This document shows, piece by piece, positions 33,046-44,566 of a stretch of DNA of 64,000 bases. The translations under genes were made by a program, and so were the position numbers. The notes under the pieces were generated by a model. That model was not told the DNA's origin and ran no database searches. It saw nothing but the letters and a program-made list of their open reading frames with translations. How positions within the stretch are numbered: position 1 is the first letter of the stretch; every line of letters starts with the position of its first letter. This DNA comes from Chionoecetes opilio (lineage: Eukaryota; Arthropoda; Malacostraca; Decapoda; Majidae): contig JACEEZ010000394.1 of assembly GCA_016584305.1 (NCBI GenBank), forward strand, positions 1-64,000, given 5' to 3'.

Positions 33046-34639
33046 ATAGAATATTACGACTTAATGGGGGGGGGGGGGTTCCCCTCCCCATACAATATAT
33101 GCACAAATTTTTTTATGAATAAACTAAAATAGAAAATGCAATTAATAAAACAAAAAATCAACACACTTGTTTGCACACCGCAGTTGATTCTTGCCAGCAG
33201 AGGGAGGCTTTATATATACACTATTTTTCAACCACTACTCTGAATCACTATCACTAGCAAAAATCTGGGCATCAGATCAGACATAGTGAAGCTGGATATC
33301 AAGTCACACAAGCACTTAAAAACACTGAGAAGGAGTAAAGTGAGAAGATAGGAGTGAGCCACCCATTGAATAGGGCAGGTATAAAAACAAAATAAATCCA
33401 TTAAAGAAATCCAGACACTTGTGGTGTTTTTGTCATGTGGTGAGTCACCGTGAGTGGTGGGTGCGACACGCGACCCTCATGATCTTGATCTTGAGGTATC
33501 ACCCTCACCCGAGTGGCGAGCAGCAGACAGCACCCCGCATGAGCCCGGGAAGTTAGACAGACGGGGCTGTTCATATGATGTGGAAATTAAGGTTTGTAGT
33601 GGTTGAATATGTATGTAGGTGATAATTTACGAGTTATGGCAAAGATTTATGAGAGTTAGGATATGTGGAACGATCTTTAAATGTGTGTGGTGTGATGGAG
33701 AGGGGGATGAGTGAGCGGGAGGGGGTAGAGGGAGTGAGGCAGAGGCGGTAGCCCTGAGTTGAAGTAGGGCGGGAGTTTTTCATGGGTGTTGTTGATGGGG
33801 GGGGGGGGGTTGTGGTATGGACTACCATACCATACCACTGCTATGGTTATCCTTTTTAGTTCTAGTTTTCTCTCATACATTGTTATTGGCTGGCAATTTT
33901 GATAACACAACGGTGATATGCTGGTGAGTTTCATGACATCATTGTAGTCGCTCAGTCACTCAGGTGCTTTTCCTTGTGAACAACATCATAACTCCACTGT
34001 CTAGCCTTTTTTTTTCAATAACTGTGTTGACCGGGTTGCAGAAACGGAGGCCTGTAGTTATTTAACAATCCTCAAAGGTAACCTCTCTTTGAATGCCACC
34101 CCAAGTTCATTCGCAGGCAGGCAGGCAACAGATTCCCGGGAGTGGACTTTACATAGTCGGTGGACCAGAGATACATACTGTAAGTAGAATTAGCCTATGG
34201 TCATGATCTGGGTGTTAGTGTTTCTTCTTACATACGTCCAGTTGAAAAATAATATATGATTGTAGCTGAAATTCTTTCATTATGCTAATGGAAAACCTAC
34301 TAGACTGTAGATTGTAGAGCCATTCTCCGCTGCCAGGCACCACAGGAACCCTGGCTGCTAATCGTAAGATGTTAATCAACATAACATATTTTATATAATT
34401 TACTTCCCATGTAAAACATATTTTATATAATTTACTTCCCGTGTAGCATTTTTGAAGAAAAATATTGGATACTTTTGTTAAATTAAGTGGATACGTTTTT
34501 CATTTTGGAGCTTGAAGGTCACTGCTTACGGGTCCTGGTCGTTTCAGCCGTAACGTCCAAACTGACTAAACGTTGGAATCGTCTCACGGCCTAAATTGTA
34601 TACGACCTAAATAACCAAACTTCATCAGGTTAACACTGC
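33046..34639. other. No gene recognised
   Basis: Contains poly-G runs at 33066 and 33798 and a 38-bp tandem duplication at about 34374-34445 (ACATATTTTATATAATTTAC). Open frames on the minus strand at 33634-33934 are proline-rich readings of low-complexity DNA. Nothing recognised. Confidence 0.4.
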
Positions 34640-35089
34640 TTAGGTTTTGTTCATCATGTGCCTCATTCCATCCATCCTTGCCAGCACTTTCACCTTTTCC
34701 TGCAGGCTCAGGCTCTTCAATTTCATTCCCTTCTTGCTGGAGACACCCTTGTGTGATGGAGCTGACATCTTGAAATACAGTACTGTATGATGTAATCCCA
34801 AAACACGTAAAATACGTAGCAAAGTAAAGCAAAGGTTGAGTACTAGCCAGTAGGCTGACACTTATGCGACTTATGTCAAGTTCGAGCTCGAGCTTGACAG
34901 ACGACTTACAAAGCGATACTAAAGGCGCTATTACACGGGCACTTTTCTGCTCACTGAGCAGATTTCACTGAGCTGCTCAACGAAACTATTACACGGTGAT
35001 CTGTGTTTTGATGAGCAAAATGCATACAGACCTGAGTGCGGTTATGATACAAATTATCATAGCGCTTCCTAATACGCGGTGTTTGTTGT

Positions 35090-36713
35090 AATGGAGATAG
35101 CTTTATTTTGCGCAAAAAAAAAAAAAAAAAAAAAAAAAAGTATACTTTGTGCTTAAAGTTAGGTTAGGTTTAATTAAAACCTTTAAGGTTAGGTTAGGTT
35201 TAATTAAAACATTTAAGGTTAGGTTAGGTTTAATTAAAAGCTATAAGGTTAGGTTAGGTTTCATTAAAACCTATAAGGTTAGGTTAGGTTTCGTTAAAAC
35301 CTTTAAGGTTAGGTTAGGTTTAATTAAAACCTATAAAGTTAGATTAGGTTTCATTAAAACCTTTAAGGTTAGGTTAGGTTTCATTAAAACCTTTAAGGTT
35401 AGGTTAGGTTTCATTAAAACCTTTAAGGTTAGGTTAGGTTTCATTAAAACCTATAAGGTTAGATTAGGTTTCATTAAAACCTTTAAGGTTAGGTTAAGTT
35501 TCATTAAAACCTTTAAGGTTAGGTTAGGTTTCATTAAAACCTTTAAGGTTAGGTTAGGTTTCATTAAAACCTTTAAGGTTAGGTTTGGTTTCATTAAAAC
35601 CTATAAGGTTAGATTAGGTTTCATTAAAACCTTTAAGGTTAGGTTAGGTTAGGTTTAATTAAAACCTATAAGGTTAGATTAGGTTTCATTAAAACCTTTA
35701 AGGTTAGGTTAGGTTAGGTTTCATTAAAACCTTTAAGGTTAGGTTAGGTTTCATTAAAACCTTTAAGGCTAGGTTAGGTTTCATTCAAACCTTTAAGGTT
35801 AGGTTAAGTTTCATTAAAACCTTTAAGGTTAGGTTAGGTTTCATTAAAACCTTTGAGGTTAGGTTAGGTTTCATTAAAACCTTTAAGGTTAGATTAGGTT
35901 TCATTAAAACCTATAAGGTTAGGTTTAATTAAAACCTATAAGGTTAGATTAGGTTTCATTAAAACCTTTAAGGTTAGGTTAGGTTTCATTAAAACCTTTA
36001 AGGTTAAGTTAGGTTTCATTAAAACCTTTAAGGTTAGGTTTCATTAAAACCTATAAGGTTAGATTAGGTTTCATTAAAACCTTTAAGGTTAGGTTAAGTT
36101 TCATTAAAACCTTTAAGGTTAGGTTAGGTTTCATTAAAACCTTTAAGGTTAGGTTAGGTTTAATTAAAACCTATAAGGTTAGGTTAGGTTTCATTAAAAC
36201 CTTTAAGGTTAGGTTTCATTAAAACCTATAAGGTTAGATTAGGTTTCATTAAAACCTTTAAGGTTAGGTTAAGTTTCATTAAAACCTTTAAGGTTAGGTT
36301 AGGTTTCATTAAAACCTTTAAGGTTAGGTTAGGTTTAATTAAAACCTATAAGGTTAGGTTAGGTTTCATTAAAACCTTTAAGGTTAGGTCAAGTTTCATT
36401 AAAACCTTAAAGGTTAGGTTAGGTTTCATTAAAACCTTTAAGGTTAGGTCAAGTTTCATTAAAACCTATAAGGTTAGGTTAAGTTTCATAAAACCTATAA
36501 GGTTAGGTTAGGTTTCATTAAAACCTTTAAGGTTTGGTTAGGTTTCATTAAAACCTATAAGGTTAGGTTAGGTTTCATTATTATTATAATTTTTTTGGGG
36601 GGGGTGGGGGTGTTGCGCAAAATAAAACTATCTCCATTAGAACAAGCACCTATTGTAGGCCAAGAAAAAATAGTTGGTGTCTCTGAAAATGACCGCGAAA
36701 CTCTCGTCCATTA
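35090..36713. mobile_element. Element K2 (minisatellite-bearing), arms partly lost
   Basis: Left boundary TAATGGAGATAGCTTTATTT then TGCGCAAAA and poly-A; right boundary TTGCGCAAAATAAAACTATC, TCCATTAGAACAAGC and the TCTCTGAAAATGACCGCGAA arm ending CTCGTCCA. Same bracket sequences as K1 at 1364-2212. The left outer arm is missing. Confidence 0.7.
35149..36585. repeat. Telomere-like minisatellite, about 48 units of 30 bp
   Basis: Unit AAGGTTAGGTTAGGTTTCAT followed by TAAAACCTTT (or TATA), with variants (TTAATT for TTCATT, AGATTAGG for AGGTTAGG, occasional short units). The TTAGG-like core matches the arthropod telomere repeat GGTTA register. The 168-codon open frame through it is a by-product of a unit divisible by three. 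Confidence 0.92.
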
Positions 36714-38277
36714 TTACCAAAAGTTGTTTCGTAGTCTATATGAAACCATAGTAGTTTCGTACACTCAGCGCAGAGTTGAACTTGACTACTAGAGTTACGA
36801 AATGACACCAGGTATGTACGAAAATACTCAAAATCAGTGTACGAAACTAACTACTTTCAATTCAATATACCTAATTAAGAAAGGTTTTTTGATTAGGCCA
36901 AAGGTTTTTGATTCATTTAAACTTCCTGTAATCCCCGAGAGTAGCTTCTATGGACCACTGTGGCCCGCGCCGTACCCGTGGCGGTACGGGGCTGACGCCG
37001 TTATAGTGGTCGAGAACTACGCGTTCGCTCTTTATGTCAGACACACACACTCTGGTGCTAACACTGCACTCTTAGCCTCTCTCGCTTTACCATATACACC
37101 ACACCTGTCACTACACACCTGTACGGCCTCGCAACACACTTGTCGCCTGTGTATCACCATAAATAAATGACTTGGAAGGTCAGGCTTCTTAGGTATTGAG
37201 GGTGTATGTTTTCTTTTTTAATGTTTTTTTTAACAAATAAAGGGCTATATATGTTCCATATTGTAGGATGTGCCTGAACTAAGTCAATCAGTAAGCTTTC
37301 CATCTCGTCTGTCCAGTCAGCAGGCATGTAGATGTCTTCTTGAGAGTTTTAGAAGAAAATGATCTTGCAATAAATAATATAGTCATCCACTAATTTCGGT
37401 CCTTTATAACAGAAAACGTTTTTGCTCACTGAAATGACGAGCAAAAATAGCTTCAAAGTAGTTCCCTCTTTGCTCAATCAAACAGGCTTTGGTTGAGCAA
37501 AATCCTCAAAACTGCTCAGTGAAATCTGCTCACTGAGCAGAATAGTGCCCGTGTAATAGCCGCTTAAGCAGAAGAAGAAGACTGAGGGTATGCCGAGTGT
37601 AAACCAAGAGATGCAGTTATAACTCGGCAACATGCCGAGATACATAATTTTTTGCCGTCTGTCTTTGCCTTGCCGAGATATTTCAAATTCCGAGTTATAA
37701 GGGTTTTAGTGTACGTACTCGCAAGCTCGAGACGACCTATTACACTAAAACCCTTATAACTCTGCATTGTATAACTCGGAATTTGATATAACTCGGCAAG
37801 GCAAAGACAGTCTGCAAAAAATTTTGTATCTCGGCATGTTGCCGAGTTATAACTGCATTTCTTGGTTTACACTCGGCATATCATGCCCTCACAACCTTTT
37901 GTTTGAACATGTATACAGAAAGTCGGCAAAGAATACTGAATCTCGACAAATTTCCGAGTTATAACTGCATCTCTTTGCTTACACTCGGCATATCCTCAGT
38001 CGCATAAGTGTCAGCCTATGCGCTGGTACCCGACCTTGCTCTGTATCCCAGTGCTTTGCCGTGTCACATGGTAACTTTTTCCGGCAACTTTTGGTATTTT
38101 GCTACCCTTTGATGCCTGATACCGGCATCTCTTGGTAGCAAACGCGGAGTCGCGCATGATCCACCAGCACCACTTGCCACCAGTACTGGCATCTTTGTTT
38201 ACATCTTGGAGCAGCCGACGCTAGACTTGTACGAACTGCAGGTTGCCAGACCTGCCTCCCTAATACCATGCATAGCC

Positions 38278-38345
38278 GTATTTTACGGCTTATAACTTAT
38301 AAGACGCTGCATCTTGGAAGACTTGCTCTGATTTTGGGAGGGGAA
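38278..38345. mobile_element. CCGTATTTTACGG element, end fragment
   Basis: CCGTATTTTACGGCTTATAA, a small duplication of CTTATAA, then GACGCTGCATCTTGGAAGAC as in the full copies. Confidence 0.6.
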
Positions 38346-38768
38346 ATCTTAAGAAAAAATAAATAAAAATAAACATTTGCTCGTAAAATCTACTATAATT
38401 TTTTTTTTCTCAGTAGGCTTCTTCTTCTTGTGACCTCTACCGCTTAGTATACTATTATATTAGGCTTAGTATAGCTTGTATGTAGTTTTGTTTTGTTTTT
38501 TTCCTTTTGTTTGTGTTTTTCTCTACAGGAGCAGCTGGTTCAAAGGCTTGGCCTATGAAGAATAGGCCACCTGTAATATTAAGATCACGATCAAGTATCG
38601 CTTCGTACTACAGTCGGCGCAAAAAAACTTAGGACGGGAATAACGTCCTTAGCTGTTTTGCCAATTTCGGTGGGAGCGATTGAATATTTTTACGTTTTTT
38701 GTATATCTGGCAGTGCATTAGGGTGTCTACTGTAGATTCCTCGCTGCTGCCCGCTCTGTATCTTCCAA

Positions 38769-39423
38769 GGGCCATATTCAAGAATTTTTCTCCACCCGTT
38801 GTATCGGTTTTTGGTATACAAGAATCAAAATACGACGCAACGCGTCGAGCTCAGGGGGTGGAGGTTTGAGTCAGCTGATTGGCGACAACTTGCACATCCC
38901 CCTTCACCCCGCTCTCCACTTATTCCATCGTATTTCTTCCCAGACCATTACAGGAGAGTTTTCAACACAACCGAGAGTGACAGCCATACACTGTGAATGC
39001 ACACGTGTCATCATTAAGGTAAAATCAGGTCCAGGAGGCCTTATATAGGTGTGTTAACTTGTGAGGAAGCCGGGCGGCGGCGGGAGAATGGAGGTGGCCA
39101 TTGTGTGGAGCAGTGGCGGCGGGCCGTTCAAATGTACTCGCAAGCATCACTCAGGCCAATTTTTTCTGCACCAACGCCTCAGACAAGTGGCGAACACTAA
39201 CTTAGCTATTATTTTAATGTCAGAAATGATAAATTTCACTAGTAAAATGTATTAGATATGTATAAAACAGTCAAAATACTGATGCCGCTTTGGGCTCGCT
39301 TGTGTTGGTACGCCTGTCAAATATCCACCAGTCGGGGCAGTTCTTGTAGATGTTACCAGTGGAGGTACGACGGTGGAAAATCTCCACCGGCCGGGATTTG
39401 ACGAGCATTCTTGAATATAGCCC
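38769..39423. mobile_element. MITE inserted in the left arm of the Tc1 palindrome
   Basis: Ends GGGCCATATTCAAGAAT and inverse of GGGGCTATATTCAAGAAT, with sub-terminal TCTCCACC and its inverse. The uninterrupted right arm (about 40095-40115, inverse of TCTTCCAAGTCATC) gives the empty site; comparison shows AAG (or CAA) duplicated, a 3-bp target duplication. Non-coding; Harbinger-like by size of duplication. Confidence 0.75.
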
Positions 39424-39527
39424 CAAGTCATCATAGGAAGAGGTTGTTGTGTTTGGTTCTCCAACCTTCCTATACCCTTATTCGTCCCTCCATCTTCTAC
39501 CGCATCCTCCAGGTCTACTAAAGCATT

Positions 39528-39770
39528 GTGCAGGGCAAATCTCTATCAATTGTGAAGAAGACACATATAGTAACCTTGTATCGAAGTGGGAAAACCATTG
39601 GCCAGATAGGGAGGGGGATGTGTGTTTCCAAACATACTGTCTCGGTGTGGTGCAGGCGGGCGCAAGATGGTGAGTTAGAGACTGTTTTGGTGTGGAAGAA
39701 AGGGTCAGGGCGACCAAGAAAAACTTCAAAGAACACTGATCAACTGCACAAAATTATTGTTGATGTCAAT
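39528..39770 (+). pseudogene. Tc1-like transposase DNA-binding domain, plus arm
   Basis: About 80 residues: a paired-type helix-turn-helix and the GRPRK linker. It reads into the palindrome centre and stops, so the DDE domain is missing. The mirror-image frame lies at 39726-39911 on the minus strand. Confidence 0.8.
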
Positions 39771-40334
39771 AATCATTTTGAACAGTTGATCAGTCTTCTT
39801 TGAAGTTTTTCTTGGTCGCCCTGACCCTTTCTTCCATGCCAAAACAGTCTCTAACTCACCATCCTGCGCCCGCCAGCACCACACCGAGACGGTATGTTTG
39901 GAAACACACATCTACCTCGCTATCTGGACAATGGTTTTCCCACTTTGATACAAGGTTACTACTATATGTGTCTTCTTCACAATTGATAAAGATTTGCCCG
40001 GCATAATGCTTTAGTAGACCTGGAGGAGGCGGTAGAAATGGAGGGGCGAGTAAGGGTATAGGAAGGTTGGAGAACCAAACACAACAACCTCTTCCTATGA
40101 TGACTTGGAAGATACAGAGCAGGCAGCAGCGAGGAATCTACAGCAGACAGCCTAATGCACTGCTATATATACAAAAAACGTAAAAATATTCAATCGCTCC
40201 TACCAAAATTGGCAAAACAGCTAAGGACGTTATTCCCGTCCTAAGTTTTTTGGCGTCCTAAGTTTTTTTGCGCCGACTGTAGGTCCTCTCATCTCCTCTT
40301 CTTCTTCCTCCTCCTCTCCTCTCCTCTCCTCTAG

Positions 40335-40425
40335 TGTAAGACGAAGCCACCACCCCGGGAGGCGGGTCACAAACCCCCGGCTAACATCCCATTCACTATT
40401 GGGTGGACACGGGCTCGGGGCATTT
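40335..40425 (-). mobile_element. SINE family 1, body fragment
   Basis: Matches the body only (CCCGGGAGGCGGGTCACAAA, CCCCCGGCTAACA, GGGTGGACACGGGCTCGGG). The tRNA-like head is absent. A CT-rich microsatellite precedes it at 40286-40332. Confidence 0.7.
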
Positions 40426-40556
40426 TCAGGCTACAGCGTATTTACAAATTTTTTAATTTTTACCCATATCAGGAGGGCATTTGCATAACTCGGCATATTG
40501 AATAACTCGGCAAGGCCAGAGCCCCTATCGTGCCGAGTTATAAGGGTTTTAGTGTA

Positions 40557-41398
40557 TACCAACATTTTCAAACACATTCTCCGGAACTATTGTCCCGATC
40601 ACTATCGTCTTCGTGACTGGGTTTCACTTGCAATACCAGCGCAAGCCTATTGGCCCACCCCCTTTTCTACAATCTCTTACTGTCTGCTTTATAGGGACGG
40701 GCAGCTAGTTGGCTTTTTTTTTGTTACCTGCTTTTTTTGCCCTTGGCCAGTCATTTATGATGTAGAAAAAAAATAAAGAAAAGGTTTAGTAGTGTTGCCA
40801 CTGCAAAGTTGTTGTTGATGGGGTGTTAGTAACACTACCTGAGTGTAACCTGGGGTGAGATCCATGATACCGTCATAGCTAAGTCCGTCTGAGACAAAAT
40901 AGCGCATTTTAGACTTAACTCACCTAAAACTCTCATAAACTCCTATTGTCGACCATAAAGTGCCATGGGATGCTATGTTTTGGTACACCCTGTTTTAACA
41001 CCGCATATGACCGACACTCTGACTCTGACTCCGGGATAACTGCAAAATGAGGCCTTTCTGACAATTTTTAATGTGACCATCATTCTTAACACATCAAAAT
41101 ACATTAGAAAAGAGCACTTTTATCCTCATACTCAATTACTGGTTGAAAGTACCAAAATACCAGGTTAGGTTAAGTTGGAAATTTACTCTTTGTTTATACA
41201 GAGGCTCTTCAACGGGAATACATTGCAGCGTCATTTCCCATAATGGATTTCTATTTTACTGTGTTTTCCTTCCCTAAAAGTCGTATTATAAGAGGCAAAA
41301 ACTTAAAAAGCACAAAAATATTGCCAAATATTTATTTCACACCATATATTTAAGTTGAGAAATTGTAAGCACTTTATTTTAGCAGTGACTATGGTGGA
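40557..41398. other. Repeat fragments, no gene seen
   Basis: 40650-40760 resembles, in reverse, 54350-54440 (a GCCCTTGGCCAGT segment). 41030-41165 is one arm of element U (ACTCAATTACTGGTTGAAAG). The rest is unassigned. Confidence 0.45.
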
Positions 41399-41639
41399 CT
41401 ATTCTGCTCGATAGTCAGTTATGACCGACGACTTCTGACGCTCATATTTCATCACCCATAATCTATGTCCTCCCTTTTTTAACATGGCCTTGTTGTCCAA
41501 CCCTTTGCTCCTGGGTGGTTTTTTGCAAGTGGTGGCTGGGCTCCCGGTGGCCTTACATTTTGGCGGAAAATACTGGAAGGTGTTCTTGAGATTTAAAAGT
41601 AGGAAGCTTGTTAAAGGGTAGCCCCTCCCTTTTTTATGT

Positions 41640-42023
41640 GTGACAGCCCCCAATGTTACAGGTGTGATGTAAAAGTCAGCGTCTCGCGCCGGACCCTTTC
41701 CCAAACTTTCCTTTTTTTTGGAACCCCGGGTTACATCCGGGAAATACGAGGGTTTCAGCGGGACCAACTGATGATCCCCACAAATGTGCTGCTAGTGTCA
41801 ATGGGGGGGAGCCCTAACTTGGACGCTGTGGGAAATTTGCCCAGTAAGGCGGGCTTTACTGCCACACCCTCACCCCTACAGGGAAAAAGGTGGGTGGCCA
41901 CGTGGGGAAAGTGTTCTTATAAAAAAATATCGGGAGACCATGTCCCCCCACGGGTGTGAAGACTTTGAGTCCCAAGATGTGGGAAAAGTTTACTGGGAAA
42001 ATGTGATCGTAACAAACATCTCA
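41640..42023 (+). pseudogene. C2H2 zinc-finger array remnant, part 1
   Basis: Encodes a degraded CYRCDVK-type start and, at about 41945-42020, the GTGTGAAGACTTTGAGTCCC..GATGTGGGAAAAG block, the DNA signature of a C2H2 finger with TGV-type linker. The frame is broken throughout. Continues after the nested element at 44567. Confidence 0.55.
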
Positions 42024-44566
42024 TAGGGTGCCAAAAAAAATCAAAAGTTGAATTTTTCTTCCTTTTGTTTTAATGGTGCTCTATGCAAGAAACCATGATG
42101 AAAAGTTGACCTAAAGGGTTGATATTTAGGGGGCGGATTACAACTTTTTATTTACCCTTATGACGGGCCCAAAAGGGGGGGAGTCATTTTTGAAAGTGGA
42201 AAACCCGGACCCCCTTCCCCAGAGGGCTCGGTCCCCTTTTGGGAGTATTACCCCCCTCGGTGGGGGGGGGTATCATGGGGACCCACCCCCTCATTGTGGC
42301 CCGGCTGGCCCGGGGAAGGGAACCCTTCGGGGCCCCGGGGGCTGTTGATGGCGAGGGGCCCCTCCACAATTTGGAGGAGGAACGGGCGCTTTCCCGTTTT
42401 TTGGTCAGCCGGAGGTTAAGGACTGGATGAGCGCCACTCCTCGTCGGCTGTGTCGTTGAGACGCGAAGTCCCTCGTTTGGCGGCACCCCTCGACGTACAT
42501 TCCTTTCCTGCCACTTCCGGGGTTTGGCGGACAGGAAGCGATCTTGATATCAAGAGCTTGAAGAGGGGGGAGGGAATTTTTCGTGGCGAAGGAGGGCAGT
42601 GTTCCCGCAAAAATTGTGGATGGGGGTTTTTTTGTTTGGCGGGTTTCCTCGGTCCTTCATCGTAGAGAATGGCCGTAAAATGTTTTTTGTTGGAGCAGGG
42701 AGAGTGAGTCAAAACGGAAGGCCAAGAGATTTTCGCAAGTCCGAAATGGTGGCTCAGAGGGAAAAGCGCCTTTTCCGAATACTTTGTCGTGGTATAAAGG
42801 TTTTCTTAGCGAACCAAGATCGTTGGCGGAGCGTGGGAGGAACCTTTGATTCGAACCATCGCGGGATGTAGATTCGGTTGCGAACGATGAAAAAAGCTGG
42901 GGGCTAAACTTTTCCCGGGTGTACGACTCAGTCAGCTGCTCCCGAAACAAGATCATCTTCAGAGCGTAAATGATACCCCCCATCAAACCGCTCGAGGCGC
43001 CGGGGCTACGGACGAGGTTTTGGGAAGAGGGGCCCCCAAGGAAAAGGTGTCATCAGCGGTTCCTTATAGTCGCCCGGGGGCTGCTTTGTCGAAGCAGACT
43101 TTTAAAACCTTAAATAAATCGCCCTCTTGGGACCAATCCCCGGCAGATCTTCGTTGGGGGGGGGTTTATTGCCGCGGTTGTGTAAAAACCATGGTCCTTA
43201 AAAGCGGAGAAGAGGGTGATTCGGACCAAAAGATACCCCAAAACACTAGAAAAGGCCCTTCTAAAGGACAAGTTCGTGGACGGATGACGGCAAGCAGTAA
43301 AACGAGGGGTGGGCGATCTTCTGTTGAAGATGGGCTGCCCCATTGAGGGCTCCGGGGGGGGACGGGTTGTGTCAAGCCTCGCCATGACCTTTCCTGCCCC
43401 CCCAGTTTTCTAGACCCCCTCAAACACGCTGTAGCGGGGGTAAACCATTTCCAGAGTGCATTTTCGGACCCCTGGGGAATTTTTCTCCACCCTTCCCCTG
43501 TGACGGGTGGCGAGTTTTTCGGCGCGAGTGCCATCGCCTGAGGAAGGATCTTCCCGTCCCAATGAACGGTAAGAGGGGTAAGAGGACTGAAATCTTTGAT
43601 GTCCTTCGCCAAAGGGACCTTTTCTTCGCTCTTTCCCGGAATGGCTCGGTTCAGCACAAGCTCTTTTGGGGTCTGGCCCAAGCTATTTCCGTAGCCGCCC
43701 CAATTTGAAGGGCTTTTTCCCCCGGGTACTGACCCCCGTTCGTCAAAGGGGGCCCACGAGATCAGGGATGGAGGATTCGGCCCCCTGTCCTAATCATTTG
43801 GGGGAAGCGACCCCGGGGTCGGAAGAAGAAGTCGATGTGTTTGGCAGCGTTGGGTGGACTTTATGACTCAGACGGACGACTCCGCCCACCATCTCTTCTC
43901 CTTTTGGGGGTTGTTGCGGCTAGGAGAGAGACTTTCATCGGCAACCCATTCTTCAGCTTTTTGTCCGACCCGCCACGAACCCCCCCTCCTCTTCTCCCGC
44001 TGGGCAAAAAGGGAAATTCCCTTTTCTTCAGGAATGGTCTCAGAGTGAGGGCGTCGGAGTGGGCGATGTCCCAAAAGGGCGGGAGCTTTCTGGAAGGGTT
44101 TTTGTTTTTTTTGGCAGGCGGGGTCCAGAGATTTTGCTTTTTCTCGGATCTTCCACTCGTCGAAAAGTCCATAATTTCCCCTCACGCTAGTTTTTTGCGA
44201 TGGTGGGGGGTCCTAGCTCGTGTCCAGAAGTCGAGGACCCCCTTTGCAGCCTAGCTGCACTCTGCTGCACCCTCTTCTTCTCTTCCCTTTTGTGGTAGAA
44301 AAAAAACGTCGTAAAACGTCCCCACGGTGGGAAGTTTTGCTCCCGTGATAGTAGGAACACATGGCCAAGAAAGCCAAACTTCAGTTTGCTTTCTCGGGGG
44401 CATGACCTGAGGGCGAAAAGGGAAATGTTTTAAGATCATCCGACCCTAAAAACAACCGTTAGCCTGAAAAATTTGCAACACATTTCTAATACAAGGCAGA
44501 ATCCAAAAAGTCGTGAAAAAAAAATTTTTACTTAGAAAAAAAACCCCCTTCGCTATTGGCACCCCA
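42024..44566 (-). mobile_element. Mutator-like DNA transposon, copy 2, garbled
   Basis: Left end TAGGGTGCCAAAAAAAATCA and right end CTATTGGCACCCCA match copy 1. Internal landmarks in the same order: GGGGTATCATGG (42267), GGCCGGGGAAGGGAA-like block (42310), AGCGCCACTCCTCG (42430), ATGAACGGTAAGAGG (43562) and the AGAGTGAGGGCGTCGGAGTGGG region (44042). Flanks AACATCTCA and CAATGCTCA fit a 9-bp duplication of ACATGCTCA, the zinc-finger linker sequence, allowing for indels. The transposase is unreadable. Confidence 0.7.

Larger units (their letters stand above)
31062..33060. mobile_element. Tigger-type left end interrupted by another element
   Basis: CTGTAAAACTTCTTTAAGTC with TA before it resembles a pogo-family terminal repeat; it breaks at 31113 and resumes at 33044 after the CCGTATTTTACGG element. 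No right end found. Confidence 0.5.
34923..37564. mobile_element. Harbinger-like element carrying a telomere-like minisatellite
   Basis: Ends AGGCGCTATTACACGGGCAC and inverse of AGCGGCTATTACACGGGCAC, then shared CTGCTCACTGAGCAGATTTC. TAA flanks both sides (34920-34922, 37565-37567); 3-bp TWA duplications are typical of PIF/Harbinger. The interior holds element K2 with the minisatellite. No transposase or Myb-like gene is visible. Confidence 0.65.
34640..37711 (-). mobile_element. Tigger/pogo element, minus orientation, interrupted
   Basis: The terminal end is the inverse of CACTAAAACCCTTATAACTC at 37692-37711 followed by TA. Sub-terminal part 37589-37691, then a Harbinger-like insertion, then the N-terminal transposase coding (about 34862-34640: APSHKGVSSKKGMKLKSL, LQEKVKVLARMDG) on the minus strand. 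The other end is not identified. Confidence 0.6.
38611..40279. mobile_element. Palindromic Tc1-like element
   Basis: Ends CAGTCGGCGCAAAAAAACTT and inverse with TA on both sides. After removal of a 0.65 kb insertion in the left arm, the two arms (each about 0.5 kb) are near-identical inverted copies meeting at about 39752-39790. Each arm encodes the N-terminal helix-turn-helix of a Tc1-like transposase (SIVKKTHIVTLYRSGKTIGQ, then SKHTVSVWCRRAQDG and GSGRPRKTSKNTDQ on the plus strand 39528-39770; mirror on minus 39911-39726). No catalytic domain. Confidence 0.85.
37743..40554. mobile_element. Tigger/pogo element containing a Tc1 palindrome and SINE fragment
   Basis: Ends CACTAAAACCCTTATAACTC and inverse with TA at 37741-37742 and 40555-40556. 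Sub-terminal AACTCGGCAAGGC-type blocks match 18201-19705. Own sequence is only about 37743-38270 and 40430-40554; the middle is other elements. Only 30 bp separates it from the end of the preceding Tigger. Confidence 0.7.

Noticed and set aside
35149..35652. Open frame of 167 codons with repeated KVRLGFIKTF-type units
   Set aside because: It is a read-through of a 30-bp minisatellite whose unit is divisible by three; no start context and the same pattern appears inverted at 1.4-2.0 kb.
35149..36585. CRISPR array
   Set aside because: Units are contiguous without unique spacers and the setting is eukaryotic.
35149..36585. True chromosome end (telomere)
   Set aside because: Units are longer than TTAGG, bracketed by inverted repeats and embedded within elements, with unrelated DNA on both sides.
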